DNA of 64,000 nucleotides from Bermanella sp. WJH001 (GTDB lineage Bacteria; Pseudomonadota; Gammaproteobacteria; Pseudomonadales; Oceanobacteraceae). The notes beneath the pieces were generated by a model. It was not told where the DNA came from. It worked only from the letters and a program-made list of their open reading frames with translations, and searched no databases. The stretch is from assembly GCF_030070105.1 (NCBI RefSeq), contig NZ_JASJOO010000002.1:62001-126000 (forward strand). Direction: 5' to 3'. A program made the position numbers and the translations under genes. Of the stretch, positions 28,321-37,183 are shown one piece after another (position 1 is the first letter of the stretch; every line of letters begins with the position of its first letter).

Positions 28321-28896
28321 GTGCCTGAAGCTGATCCATCAAAAATTCTGTCATTTGCATCTCCCAAGCAGTTAGGTAATTGGCTAGAGAAGCATCATGC
28401 AAGTGCAAGGGAGTTGTGGGTCAAGATATTCAAAAAACACACGGGTATTGAAAGTGTTAGCTGGGATGAGGTGGTAATTGAATCGTTATGTTGGGGCTGG
28501 ATTGATGGCGTTAAAAAATCCATTGATGATCAAGCCTATCTGCAACGCATTACACCAAGGCAAGTTGGTAGCAGTTGGTCGAAGCGCAATACGCAGCATG
28601 TAGAGCGATTGATCAGTGAGGGACGGATGATGGAATCAGGGCTTGTGCATGTTCAAGCGGCAAAAGCCGATGGTCGATGGCAAAGGGCGTATGTGGTCAG
28701 TGAAATTGAGGTACCTGACGATTTTATAAAAGCGCTTGATGATAATAAAAAGGCAAAACAATTTTTTGCGACGTTAAATAAATCAAGTCGTTACACCATA
28801 GCGTATGGATTAATAAGTGCCAAAAAAACTGAAACCAGACAACGACGTTTCGATAAATTTATGGATGCCCTTACCCGTGAAGAAAAACCCAAATAG
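28321..28896 (+). CDS. YdeI/OmpD-associated family protein
   Basis: 191 residues. The conserved core is present: LWVKIFKKHTGIESVSWDE near residue 37, SLCWGWIDGVKKSID near 57, and the basic RITPRQVGSSWSKRN segment near 80. The family is implicated in resistance to cationic antimicrobial peptides in Salmonella (YdeI), and its molecular activity is unclear. The listed start is GTG with a weak ribosome binding site; no better start was found. No signal peptide is seen. A terminator-like leader structure precedes it. Confidence 0.82.
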   Translation: MPEADPSKILSFASPKQLGNWLEKHHASARELWVKIFKKHTGIESVSWDEVVIESLCWGWIDGVKKSIDDQAYLQRITPRQVGSSWSKRNTQHVERLISEGRMMESGLVHVQAAKADGRWQRAYVVSEIEVPDDFIKALDDNKKAKQFFATLNKSSRYTIAYGLISAKKTETRQRRFDKFMDALTREEKPK

Positions 28897-29035
28897 ATTT
28901 GTCAGGATCATGGTCGAAAAATGATGGCGGTCAGCCGGCTCTGAGTGCAAAAAAATACTGCAAAAAAATTGTCATGCTTGTCACATTAATGATTAAGTAG
29001 TGATAACTAAGTATAGAAGTGGGGTGATCACGCAA

Positions 29036-29695
29036 ATGAAGTTTCTTATTTTTTTAGGATCGGTTCGCAATAGTACGCCACCACGGCCTGCTCGCCTTGG
29101 TGAGCGTGTGACTAAGGCCTGTATTCAATGTTTTGAGCAGCGCTATGGTGAACACCAAGTTGAATTGATTGATGCACTGGATTATCCATTGGATACGGTT
29201 TTTAAACCGCACTTTGCCTATGCACAAGGTAAAGCGCCCGCGCATTTGAATGAGCTGGCTGAAAAAATTCAAGCTTGCGATGGCTTTATTATGGTAAGCC
29301 CAGAATACAATCATGCCATGAGTCCTGCGTTAGCCAACTTATTAAACCATTTTGGCAGTTCGTTATTTTCATATAAACCCAGCGCCATCGTGACGTATTC
29401 GGCGGGGCAATGGGGTGGTATGCGAGCCGCTGTGGGTATGCGTTCGTTTTTATCTGAGCTGGGCTGTCTTTCGGTTTCGGCCATGATTCATGTGCCTAAA
29501 GCACAAACCGTGTTTGCAGAAGATGGGGTGACACAAGTAGGTGAAAACCAAGATACCTGGTTTGATTATTTTGGCCGTACCTTTAATCAATTAATTTGGT
29601 GGGGCCAAGCTACTAAGCAGCATCGCCTTGAGGTTGACCCGCATGCCATGGTGGGGGATTTTAAAACGTCACCCTCACAACGCAATGCACCTTGA
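29036..29695 (+). CDS. NAD(P)H-dependent FMN reductase (flavodoxin-like)
   Basis: 219 residues from the ATG at 29036; an upstream GTG-type start at 29000 would add 12 residues before the natural beta-strand MKFLIFLGSVRNSTPPRPA, which opens the fold. The second signature, MVSPEYNHAMSPALANLLNHFG, is the FMN-binding loop and helix of the FMN_red family. Members reduce flavins, quinones, azo compounds or chromate with NAD(P)H. The gene stands alone; a GGGGTGA lies about ten bases before the chosen start. Confidence 0.85.
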   Translation: MKFLIFLGSVRNSTPPRPARLGERVTKACIQCFEQRYGEHQVELIDALDYPLDTVFKPHFAYAQGKAPAHLNELAEKIQACDGFIMVSPEYNHAMSPALANLLNHFGSSLFSYKPSAIVTYSAGQWGGMRAAVGMRSFLSELGCLSVSAMIHVPKAQTVFAEDGVTQVGENQDTWFDYFGRTFNQLIWWGQATKQHRLEVDPHAMVGDFKTSPSQRNAP

Positions 29696-29739
29696 TCAGT
29701 GCACTTATCAGTCGTCATGTTTAGGGTTTTAAATGTTAC

Positions 29740-30693
29740 TTATAAACTGCTATTTTGATCCAGCACATTTACTTTAGGTGTGTGTTGTTTGTCTCCCAGC
29801 TCTGACACTAGCATGCCTATTATTATGCAAGCGGCTCCCACAATACCCAATAAACCCAAGTGTTCATCTAAGAAAAACCACGCTGAAATATGGGCAAAAA
29901 TGGGCTCGCTAGCAAAAATAAGTGCCACCTTGTGTGGCTCTAATAATGTTTGCGAAACCGATTGTGCCCAGTAAGCATAGGCCGTACCCAGAATACCGGC
30001 GATTAAAATACCCGCATACACGATGGGCGTGGTGAGTTGTTGGTACCAAGCAAGCTCTGCATTGCCGGTAAAATAAAAACTGGGGCTTGGGTCTAAGTAA
30101 CCCGCTATGGCGCTGTACATGGCCACGGCAGCCAATTGAATGATGCTTAAAAAAATCACCGGCATGGTGTCGACAAATTTACCCGTCAGCAAGATATGAA
30201 AAGCAAAACAAAAAGCACACACTAAAACCAGTGCATCCCCTTTGTTGAACACAAATTTATCGCCCACCGTTAAACAATATAAACCAATGGTTGCCAGCGT
30301 AATGCCAATCCATACCGCTAACGATGCTTTTTGTTTAAAAAATATAAACCCTAAAAAAGATACCAGTGGCACACATAAACCCGTAATGAATCCTGCATTA
30401 GAGACAGAGGTGAAGCGCATGCCCTCGGTTTGTGTGTAAAACGCAACAAACAGTAATAACCCTAAAAACAAACCGGCTAACACAATGGTTTTCATTTGTG
30501 AGTGGTCCACTGTTTCTTTGCTGAAATAAAACAAGGGGATTAAGGATAATGCCGCCACTGCAAATCGAAGTGCGTTAAAGGTATGGGTGGGAATAATCTC
30601 AATGGCAAGATCGACCAGTACAAATTCCATGCCCCAAATGAAGCTGGTTAATAATAATAAAAAAAACGCGATACGAGGGGTAATAAAGGTCAT
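29740..30693 (-). CDS. EamA/DMT-superfamily transporter
   Basis: 317 residues with ten hydrophobic segments. The first EamA repeat begins LLLTSFIWGMEFVLVDLA, and the C-terminal repeat ends with WFFLDEHLGLLGIVGAACIIIG, the usual helix-9/10 motif. Export of a small metabolite is likely, with the substrate unknown. It is convergent with the FMN reductase gene and divergent from the thioesterase gene. Confidence 0.88.
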   Translation of the reverse strand: MTFITPRIAFFLLLLTSFIWGMEFVLVDLAIEIIPTHTFNALRFAVAALSLIPLFYFSKETVDHSQMKTIVLAGLFLGLLLFVAFYTQTEGMRFTSVSNAGFITGLCVPLVSFLGFIFFKQKASLAVWIGITLATIGLYCLTVGDKFVFNKGDALVLVCAFCFAFHILLTGKFVDTMPVIFLSIIQLAAVAMYSAIAGYLDPSPSFYFTGNAELAWYQQLTTPIVYAGILIAGILGTAYAYWAQSVSQTLLEPHKVALIFASEPIFAHISAWFFLDEHLGLLGIVGAACIIIGMLVSELGDKQHTPKVNVLDQNSSL

Positions 30694-30796
30694 GGTTGTG
30701 TCATTTTAATCATAAGCTGCTCACCATAAGTTTAGGTGGCTTATTTGGCTATACCCAGTAGGGGATAGGGGGCATTCTGATTAGGCTGAATATCTG

Positions 30797-30802
30797 TATA
30801 AT
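30797..30802 (+). promoter_or_regulatory. -10 element of the thioesterase/miaE unit
   Basis: A perfect TATAAT with a poor -35 (TTCTGA at 30775, spacer 16). Transcription would begin near 30809, which makes the ATG at 30830 a better start for the thioesterase than the one at 30818. Confidence 0.45.
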
Positions 30803-30829
30803 GGCGCAATTTTTCTAATGGGTTTTATT

Positions 30830-31231
30830 ATGCATATTAACCACATTAAAGTGCGCGGCTATCATTTGGACGTTTACCAGCATGTGAATAACGCGCGTTA
30901 CCTTGAGTTCTTAGAAGAGTCTCGCTGGTCTTTTTTTGAGCAGTTCCCATTGGTTGAGAAGATCCACGGGCATAACTTGGCGTTTGTTTTGGTGAACATC
31001 AATATTAATTATCGCCGCCCAGCATTCATTCAAGAAGTGTTAGAGATTCGTACCAAGGTGGCTAAAATTGGCACCAAAAGCTGCACCATTGAGCAAACCA
31101 TGTACTTAAAAGGCACTGAAACCCTAGTGGCCGATGCACAAGTGACATTTTGTGTGCTGGATCAAGCTAGCCATCAATCTGTGGTGATTGAAGGTGAAGT
31201 GCGCGAGCTATTAGAGCAAATGTCGTTATAA
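30830..31231 (+). CDS. Hot-dog acyl-CoA thioesterase (FadM/YbgC type)
   Basis: 133 residues from the ATG at 30830; an ATG at 30818 is possible, but a likely -10 sits only 16 bases before it. The 4HBT hot-dog motif is LDVYQHVNNARYLEFLEESRW, here split by the usual catalytic Asp/Tyr-His-Asn positions near residues 15-25. FadM-like enzymes hydrolyse long-chain acyl-CoAs. No signal peptide is present. It precedes miaE on the same strand by 41 bases, so a two-gene operon is likely without a functional link. Confidence 0.86.
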   Translation: MHINHIKVRGYHLDVYQHVNNARYLEFLEESRWSFFEQFPLVEKIHGHNLAFVLVNININYRRPAFIQEVLEIRTKVAKIGTKSCTIEQTMYLKGTETLVADAQVTFCVLDQASHQSVVIEGEVRELLEQMSL

Positions 31232-31272
31232 TAGCGCCCCAAATTAACCGGGTTTACATGAGTTAGTGGTAA

Positions 31273-31911
31273 ATGGCTAAGATAGATATTGATGAAATGA
31301 TTGCCCCTGTGGTGGAGTACCTACCCAATCGCACAAGCGATGAATGGGTGCAAGCCGCTCTTGAGCACCAAGAGACAATCCTGATAGACCATGCCACTAA
31401 TGAGCTAAAAGCAGCCCAACAAGCCATGACCTTAATGGCGCGTAATCCATTAAATATGGATATTCAAAACAAAATGTCGCGCTTGGCCCGTGAAGAACTG
31501 GTGCATTACGAGCAAGTGCTTAAGATTATTAAAAAGCGCGGTATTAAGTTTCGTACCATGAAAGCCAGCAGTTACGCCTTTAATATGGCCCAGCACATTC
31601 GCCCTGATAATAAGGGCAAGCTCACGGATAGTTTAATTATTGGCAGTATTATTGAAGCACGCTCCTGTGAGCGTTTTCATAAAATAGCCCCAAGCTTAGA
31701 TGACGAATTGCAAAAGTTTTATATTTCGTTGCTTAAGTCCGAGTCCCGTCATTTCAAAGACTACTTAACCCTTGCGCAAAAATACTCAGAAGAAGACATT
31801 CAGCCCCGTGTTGAGTTTTTCTTGCAGTGTGAAGATGCCTTTATTACCCAGCCAGACCGCTTAATGCGTTTGCATTCGGGTATGCCCACCACAGATCTAA
31901 TTGCCAACTAA
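31273..31911 (+). CDS. miaE: tRNA 2-methylthio-N6-isopentenyladenosine hydroxylase MiaE
   Basis: 212 residues, somewhat longer than or similar to the Salmonella enzyme. The ferritin-like diiron ligands can be followed: LEHQETILIDHATNELKA (Glu), REELVHYEQV (Glu-x2-His), and later EARSCERFH and SESRHFKDY. MiaE uses O2 to hydroxylate the prenyl group at A37 of tRNAs reading UNN codons. The C-terminus is followed five bases later by the end of the convergent TonB-like gene, so no room is left for a dedicated terminator. Confidence 0.9.
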   Translation: MAKIDIDEMIAPVVEYLPNRTSDEWVQAALEHQETILIDHATNELKAAQQAMTLMARNPLNMDIQNKMSRLAREELVHYEQVLKIIKKRGIKFRTMKASSYAFNMAQHIRPDNKGKLTDSLIIGSIIEARSCERFHKIAPSLDDELQKFYISLLKSESRHFKDYLTLAQKYSEEDIQPRVEFFLQCEDAFITQPDRLMRLHSGMPTTDLIAN

Positions 31912-31916
31912 TAAAC

Positions 31917-32585
31917 TTATTCATCTAGTTCAGTAAAAATATGGATCTGGGTTGTGAAGTTACCACTACCTAGCGCTTTAGGTATAGGTGGGAAAGGGTT
32001 GGCATTGAGGACTTTTTGTTGGATCCATTGCTCGTAACGCGCACCACCTTCTTGTACTGCTACGTTGATGTTAATGGCAATTCCTTGAGGAATAAGTGTC
32101 AGGTTAATAATGGCGTTGCCGCTTACCGGTGATTTCTCCATTTTGTTGACCAAATGTTTGAGTAGCTGCTGTTTATAGCTATCCTCTGGTGTGGGTGATT
32201 TACCCGACTGGTCAATTAATGCCCCTTTATTACTGGAGCTTGCTTGTGTTTGAAGCTGTTCAACTTGCTTAGGTTGAGCCTTGTTTGCAGCGGACTTGGC
32301 TTGCTTGGTTTGACCGTTGAGTTTGGTTTTTTGTGTTTCTTTTTGGGTTTGCGGCAAGGGCGTGCTGGCATGGCTTTGCGGCGTATGTGTTTGCAACTGG
32401 GTTTGTTCGTGCACCGCTTCAAGTAACATCACTTGGCCTTGCCCTTTAGATGACGCACTTGGCCATACAAGGAATATAGCGGCTAACATGGCGGCATGAA
32501 CCGCTACTGATAAAAATATTGCGGTTAACCAGCTGTGTTTATTAATTGCACGATGCAGTGTGTTTGGCAGAATACTCAGCTTCAC
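31917..32585 (-). CDS. TonB/TolA-like periplasmic energy-transducer protein
   Basis: 222 residues. A single N-terminal membrane helix (about 20-40, SVAVHAAMLAAIFLVW, with the His that TonB family helices carry) anchors the protein. A long Gln/Lys/Ala/Ser/Pro linker spans about 55-130. The last 90 residues form a TonB-C-like domain with GNAIINLTLIPQGIAINI and WIQQKVLNANPFPPIPKAL, matching the TonB-C pattern of a strand, a helix, then a proline-rich turn. No exbB/exbD is adjacent. Either a TonB paralogue or a TolA-like protein is possible. Confidence 0.78.
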   Translation of the reverse strand: MKLSILPNTLHRAINKHSWLTAIFLSVAVHAAMLAAIFLVWPSASSKGQGQVMLLEAVHEQTQLQTHTPQSHASTPLPQTQKETQKTKLNGQTKQAKSAANKAQPKQVEQLQTQASSSNKGALIDQSGKSPTPEDSYKQQLLKHLVNKMEKSPVSGNAIINLTLIPQGIAININVAVQEGGARYEQWIQQKVLNANPFPPIPKALGSGNFTTQIHIFTELDE

Positions 32586-32638
32586 ATTATTGTCACTTTT
32601 TGTGGCCTATGATTGAAAACGGCGTTTACCCAAGGATT

Positions 32639-32659
32639 ATCCTACCTAAGAGGTAGGAT
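32639..32659. promoter_or_regulatory. Perfect palindrome upstream of the peroxiredoxin gene
   Basis: ATCCTACCT-AAG-AGGTAGGAT: 9-bp arms with a 3-base spacer, about 107 bases upstream of the peroxiredoxin ATG and 54 bases upstream of the divergent TonB-like gene. No T-run follows on either strand. It fits a dimeric repressor operator; the spacing does not fit OxyR. Confidence 0.5.
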
Positions 32660-32765
32660 TTAGCTAAACAGCATTGTATTATATCGAGCTTTTCAGGCTC
32701 GACTGAAGAATTTCTAACCCCTGTTATGGTAATCGTAACAGCTACAACTATAAATGGAGTAAGTG

Positions 32766-33368
32766 ATGAGCGTACTTGTAGGTAAAAAAGCACCTGATTT
32801 TACAGTAGCAGCAGTACTGGGCGATGGTAGCATCGTTGATGAATTCACATTGTCAGAAGCCATCAAAGGCAAATACGGTTTAGTTTTCTTCTACCCGTTG
32901 GACTTCACTTTTGTATGTCCTTCAGAGTTGATTGCACTTGATCACCGTATGGATAAATTCAAAGAGCTAGGCGTTGAAGTAATCGGTGTGTCTATCGATT
33001 CTCACTTCACTCACAACGCATGGCGTAACACTCCAATCAATGAAGGTGGTATTGGTCCAGTTAAATACACTTTGGCGGCTGATATTTCTCACGACATCTG
33101 TAAAGCATACGACGTTGAATCTGACGGTGGCGTTGCTTTCCGTGGTGCATTTATCATCGATACTAACGGTGTTGTACGTTCTCAAATCGTTAACGATCTA
33201 CCACTAGGTCGTAACATGGAAGAGCTAATCCGTCTGGTTGAAGCACTTCAGTTCACTGAAGAGCACGGCGAAGTTTGCCCAGCTGGTTGGAACAAAGGTG
33301 ATAAAGGCATGAACGCGTCTCCAGAAGGCGTTGCTAAATACCTTTCTGAAGAATCTGACAAGCTTTAA
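32766..33368 (+). CDS. Typical 2-Cys peroxiredoxin (AhpC/Tsa)
   Basis: 200 residues from ATG 32766 (GGAG nine bases upstream; a GTG one codon earlier is less likely). The peroxidatic cysteine is Cys51 in DFTFVCPSE and the resolving cysteine is near 171 in GEVCPAGW, so this is a typical 2-Cys enzyme. It reduces H2O2, organic peroxides and peroxynitrite in the cytoplasm, with thioredoxin or AhpF as reductant; no ahpF is adjacent. The codon choice is more uniform than that of its neighbours, as in highly expressed genes. Two dyads precede it and a strong terminator follows. Confidence 0.95.
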   Translation: MSVLVGKKAPDFTVAAVLGDGSIVDEFTLSEAIKGKYGLVFFYPLDFTFVCPSELIALDHRMDKFKELGVEVIGVSIDSHFTHNAWRNTPINEGGIGPVKYTLAADISHDICKAYDVESDGGVAFRGAFIIDTNGVVRSQIVNDLPLGRNMEELIRLVEALQFTEEHGEVCPAGWNKGDKGMNASPEGVAKYLSEESDKL

Positions 33369-33392
33369 TCTTTTAAAGTTTTAGATTCAAAG

Positions 33393-33425
33393 AACCGCTG
33401 CAATGAAAGTTGCAGCGGTTTTTTT
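33393..33425 (+). terminator. Rho-independent terminator after the peroxiredoxin gene
   Basis: AACCGCTGCAA and TTGCAGCGGTT, an 11-bp stem around a 6-base loop, are followed by seven T. Confidence 0.93.
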
Positions 33426-33481
33426 ATGGGTGGTGTTTGTGATGTCTCTCATGGGGGCAGTTTAGCTTTTATAAAAGGCAA

Positions 33482-33513
33482 AGCATTCATAGCAATATGA
33501 ATGCTGTTTTTTT
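33482..33513 (+). terminator. Second plus-strand terminator with no gene of its own
   Basis: AGCATTCAT and ATGAATGCT form a 9-bp stem around a 6-base loop, then GTTTTTTT. It lies about 80 bases past the peroxiredoxin terminator and 38 bases before the end of the minus-strand kinase gene. It could be a backup terminator or a relic of a lost plus-strand gene at the island edge. Confidence 0.7.
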
Positions 33514-33550
33514 GTGGCTGTTATTAAATCATGGGATTCAGTTATTAGAA

Positions 33551-35002
33551 TTAAATCGATTCATAAGGCAGCGAAAGAGTGAAACGAGTTATTTCATTAC
33601 TTGAGGTGACATTTATGCTGCCCTTATGCGCTTGAACGATCGATTGCACAATTGATAGCCCAAGGCCAATACCTTCATTCAAGAAATGCCTTTGTCGAGA
33701 AGGGTCTATGCGATAAAAGCGGTCAAAGATGTGATTGATGTGCTCATCTGGAATTATAGATCCTATGTTTTCAACTGTAATGTGAACCGTATTTTCAGTA
33801 CTCTCTAATCTTATGGTAACAGCGGTATTGGGTGATGCGTGACGTATTGCATTGGTTAAAAGATTGCTTAGTGCTCTTTGAATTAAGTTTTTATCGGCTT
33901 GAATATTTAATGTATCGCCTTGTACTTTTAAGCTGATACCTTGTTCTTCTGCCCAAGCTTCAAAATAATCAAATAAATTTTCAACTTCCTTTTTAATCTC
34001 TAGTTCTGTTTTTTTTAGTGTTAAAATATTGTTGTCTGTTTTGGCTAGCCATAACATGTCCCTGACAATCGTGCTTAGTCGATTGTATTCTTCTAGATTG
34101 GAATAGAGTATTTCTTGATATTCTTCCGTTGTCCTAGCTTGATTTAGTGCCACTTGTGTTTGTGTTGAAAGATTGGTTATCGGTGTGTGAAGTTCGTGGG
34201 CAATATCGGCAGAAAAGTGTGACAGTTTTTGAAAGACAGAGTCCATGGAGGTGATCATGATATTAAAAGATTCAACCAGCTCAAGCAATTCAGGCGGAAT
34301 GTTGTGAGTATTTAAACGACGATTTAATTGCTCGGAGGTAATGCTTTTAATTTCTGTACTTATTTGATGTAAGGGTCTATGTCCGTTTCGAATTGCGAGC
34401 CAGGCGGCAAACGTCGTTAATAAACTGGCAAGAACCATTAAAGACCAGAGTGTTCTAAAAAAAGTAGTCATAAATGAATGATGAAAATCAGTTTGTGCCG
34501 CTACCGCTATGATCCATGTTTTTTTAGGGTCACTTGAGTAGAGTCTAGTCGCAAGCAGAGTTCCCCAATAGTTATGATCTGGGGTATCCCAAGAGTATAA
34601 AGTCTTGGGTGTCACTGATTTATTGATGTGGTTGTTATCGATTAAGGGTTGAAAATCAAGCTCGTCATTTTTATAAAGTAGCTGCTGCGTATGGTCAAAA
34701 ATTCCAAAATAGACACCGTGATGCCCTGAGATTGTATCCTCTAAATAGACTTTCAACTCTTCGCGGCTCAATAATGTATTATCTGATTCGTTAATGGCTT
34801 GGTTAAGTGCACTTTTCACGGTAGCCTCAATAACCTGAAGCTCATTGGCATCTTGTTCTAAAAAATGGTGGTGGATAGATTGTTGTACGGCAAAGCCAAG
34901 CGCGATGAAGCATAAGGATATTATCACACCCACCCTAATCGTCACATTCATGACAAGAGACATGGATCTTCTTGCTTTATTACTCGTGGCTTTATTACTC
35001 AT
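33551..35002 (-). CDS. Heavy-metal sensor histidine kinase (CusS/CopS-like)
   Basis: 483 residues from the ATG at 35002, which has GAGG six bases upstream and overlaps the regulator gene's stop; an in-frame start at 35020 is also open. Two membrane helices (about 20-40 and 175-200) flank a periplasmic sensor domain of roughly 135 residues. A HAMP domain follows, then the H-box [16 protein letters not shown] with the phospho-accepting His near residue 267. The ATP-binding domain has the [13 protein letters not shown]-box. The architecture and island context match CusS/CopS kinases that sense periplasmic copper or silver. Confidence 0.9.
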   Translation of the reverse strand: MSNKATSNKARRSMSLVMNVTIRVGVIISLCFIALGFAVQQSIHHHFLEQDANELQVIEATVKSALNQAINESDNTLLSREELKVYLEDTISGHHGVYFGIFDHTQQLLYKNDELDFQPLIDNNHINKSVTPKTLYSWDTPDHNYWGTLLATRLYSSDPKKTWIIAVAAQTDFHHSFMTTFFRTLWSLMVLASLLTTFAAWLAIRNGHRPLHQISTEIKSITSEQLNRRLNTHNIPPELLELVESFNIMITSMDSVFQKLSHFSADIAHELHTPITNLSTQTQVALNQARTTEEYQEILYSNLEEYNRLSTIVRDMLWLAKTDNNILTLKKTELEIKKEVENLFDYFEAWAEEQGISLKVQGDTLNIQADKNLIQRALSNLLTNAIRHASPNTAVTIRLESTENTVHITVENIGSIIPDEHINHIFDRFYRIDPSRQRHFLNEGIGLGLSIVQSIVQAHKGSINVTSSNEITRFTLSLPYESI

Positions 35003-35675
35003 CGTATGCCTCAAGGACATAACCCATGCCGCGAACGGTATGTATTAATTTCGGCTGATAGTCGGAGTCTATCTTTGAGCGTAATCTTCGAATGGCGACA
35101 TCGATTACATTGGTATCACTATCAAAATTCATATCCCAAACTTGGGACGCTATAAGCGATCTCGGCAACACCTCGCCTTGTCTTCTTAATAATAACTCGA
35201 GTAAAGAAAACTCTTTATTAGTTAAGTTAATTCGTTGGCCTTCTCTTATTGCAGAGCGGCGCTTGAGATCGAGAATCATATTGGCAATGGTTAATGTATC
35301 AAGTTCTTGATTGGGTATGCCTCGTCTTATCAGCGTTCTTACTCTTGCTAACAGTTCAGCGAATACGAAGGGCTTGGCCAGGTAATCATCGGCCCCTAGC
35401 TCCAGCCCTTTAACCTTATCCTCGGTGCTATCTTTGGCGCTTAAAAATAGAACAGGGGTTAAATCTCCATTGCTGCGCAATGATTTTAATATGTGCCAGC
35501 CATCAATATCAGGCAGCATTATGTCTAGAATAATGAGGTCATATTTTTCGGTAACTGCTTGGTGGTGACCGTTCATGCCGGTGCACGCTAGATCCACAAG
35601 GAATCCAGCTTCAGAAAGCCCCTTCTTAAGGTATTGTCCCGTTTTAATCTCATCTTCTACGACTAATAATTTCAT
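34995..35675 (-). CDS. OmpR-family response regulator (CusR/CopR-like)
   Basis: 226 residues from ATG 35675, where the receiver begins MKLLVVEDE; an upstream in-frame start at 35711 adds 12 unrelated residues. The receiver has phospho-acceptor Asp51 in [14 protein letters not shown] and Lys in LSAKDS. The winged-helix DNA-binding domain has the typical ending [18 protein letters not shown] and [10 protein letters not shown]. With the coupled kinase it should switch on the copper genes of this island. A site matching the one upstream of copAB lies 111 bases upstream, so autoregulation is likely. Confidence 0.93.
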   Translation of the reverse strand: MKLLVVEDEIKTGQYLKKGLSEAGFLVDLACTGMNGHHQAVTEKYDLIILDIMLPDIDGWHILKSLRSNGDLTPVLFLSAKDSTEDKVKGLELGADDYLAKPFVFAELLARVRTLIRRGIPNQELDTLTIANMILDLKRRSAIREGQRINLTNKEFSLLELLLRRQGEVLPRSLIASQVWDMNFDSDTNVIDVAIRRLRSKIDSDYQPKLIHTVRGMGYVLEAYDE

Positions 35676-35785
35676 TTTAGGTCCGCTACTCTCTAGGCAA
35701 GGGTTCTTCAAATAAGGATCTCTTTAGACGTGATGCTAAAGAATGAGTATAGAGTATAAGAACTGCCAGTTAGATTACATGAATA

Positions 35786-35800
35786 TGACATTTTTGTAAT
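35786..35800 (-). promoter_or_regulatory. Putative CopR/CusR box upstream of the two-component genes
   Basis: TGACATTTTTGTAAT followed by GTTACAGTCATCTTTA. The same extended block recurs at 47515-47530 upstream of the minus-strand copAB genes, in the same orientation and at a similar distance from the start codon. A TATACT -10-like sequence lies between the site and the regulator gene. It could also serve the divergent Met-rich gene at 35951. Confidence 0.65.
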
Positions 35801-35950
35801 GTTACAGTCATCTTTAGGACAGTTATATGGGGATAAACTGAATTTAGTCTTTAGGTTCTCTAGTTATCTCGGTGTCAGTACCTTTGTACCTAGGGTGTAG
35901 AGTAAGCTAGGCTTATCAACAAATAAAATGAAAAACAGAAGGGAAAGAAA

Positions 35951-36259
35951 ATGAAATTAACTAACAAGTCAAAATGCTCTGTAATATCAAAAGCTATACC
36001 AATGGTGTTCCTAGTAGCATCTGTTTATGCTCACGATCCAGCAGAGCACGCTGAAGGATCTGAGATGGCAAAATGCGAAATGATGAAAACAATGGACCAT
36101 TCAAAAATGGATATGAATGATCCAGTGACTCAAGCAATGATGAAAAAGTGCATGAATCAAATGCACAGCATGGATTCGAAAGGCATGAAAAAAATTGAGA
36201 AAATGGATATGAATGGTGATGTGCCTGGAAAAATGTATGAAGATCATAGCCCTAAGTAA
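35951..36259 (+). CDS. Small exported Met/His-rich putative copper-binding protein
   Basis: 102 residues. A signal peptide ends near VYA (residue 27). The mature part is acidic and packed with Met, His and Asp: HDPAEHAEG, MKTMDHSKMDM, MNQMHSMDSKGM, with two cysteines that could add ligands. Met/His clusters of the MDHSKMDM kind are the same as those in CopA/CopB of this island and bind Cu(I). It lies divergent from copRS with a shared regulatory site, so a periplasmic copper buffer or chaperone is inferred. AAGGGA precedes the ATG. Confidence 0.75.
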   Translation: MKLTNKSKCSVISKAIPMVFLVASVYAHDPAEHAEGSEMAKCEMMKTMDHSKMDMNDPVTQAMMKKCMNQMHSMDSKGMKKIEKMDMNGDVPGKMYEDHSPK

Positions 36260-36370
36260 TTCGTGAGTTTTGATAGTCTTGTTATCTTTACTTCTCTGCT
36301 AAAAGTGGCTCCGACATAGCTCATGGCAGTGATATTTTCAGTTAATACTGATACTTGATTAAGGTTGAAT

Positions 36371-36682
36371 ATGGAAATTAATAAAGTGAGCGCTATTTTT
36401 GATGAGCTTAAGCTTGAGGGGGTACAGGAGCATTAAGGACCTATTTAGCCTCTAATTTTCAACTCATTGTGTCGAAATTAGTTCAGATAATGGTGATGCT
36501 AATAGATATCTTTTAATTAAGCATACCAAAATTTAAATATACATAGATGCGGAGTACGCTAAGAAAGTTGCACGTTTGATTGAGTCAGTAGTGTCCGTTA
36601 ATGATAGCGGTGATTTTCTTGTATCTATTGAACCGACCAAAGGATTCTTTGTCTGTCCTAAAAGATTAAAAATGCTTAGCTA
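36371..36682 (+). pseudogene. Decayed P-II-like regulator gene
   Basis: An intact N-terminus, MEINKVSAIFDELKLEGVQE, runs into a stop. After a frameshift near 36435 the downstream frame reads FSTHCVEISSDNGDANRY, then LIKHTKI, a TAA at 36534, then IYIDAEYAKKVARLIES and DFLVSIEP before the final stop. This is the order of P-II (GlnB-like) trimeric signalling folds, including the strand and helix pattern, and of the P-II-like proteins seen next to metal-efflux genes. At least two in-frame stops and one frameshift make it non-functional. The assignment rests on my reading, not on a search. Confidence 0.6.
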
Positions 36683-36808
36683 AACGTAATAACTAATAGA
36701 TTTTTTATTATTTCAATTTTTGAGGTCTTTAATAAAATAGAGGAAAAATTATGAGTGAAAGAAACATAAAGCGACAATGAATGCTAATTATTTAGTTAAG
36801 CGTCATTT

Positions 36809-37117
36809 AAAGTTGAAGGTGATGGTGACGTGCCTTGGGATTGTATAGGAAAAGAGATTGATAGCATTGTTGGGATTGATGAGGTGGTTCTTGTTAGAGA
36901 TGAGCATACGATAACTGTTTCCTATTATGCATCCTATAAAAGCTTATAGGATGTTGAACGTATATTAGATAAGCATTTTATTAGTGTTGAAAAAGATTGG
37001 TAGAATAATACTAAGAAAAGTTGATACGAATATACTGACGATAATATAAAGGCCAATATCAAAGACACCCCATGGTCATGCCATTCAAATCCGCTTACCG
37101 GAAAGAAAATGAAATGA
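36809..37117 (+). pseudogene. Decayed small gene, possible heavy-metal-binding protein
   Basis: One frame reads VEGDGDVPWDCIGKEID, VVLVRDEHTITVSYYASY, a TAG, DVERILDKHFISVEKDW, a TAG, a TGA, then TPWSCHSNPLTGKK before TGA at 37115-37117. The valine-rich strand plus helix pattern resembles a heavy-metal-associated fold, but the usual CxxC is absent. The start region is broken too. Three in-frame stops without a frameshift point to point-mutation decay. The family is not certain; it lies directly before the copper ATPase gene. Confidence 0.45.
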
Positions 37118-37183
37118 AGGTGATTCATGTGAATTATTACACATCGTATCAGAAGAAAATCGGCGAATGATAAAACTATTTTC

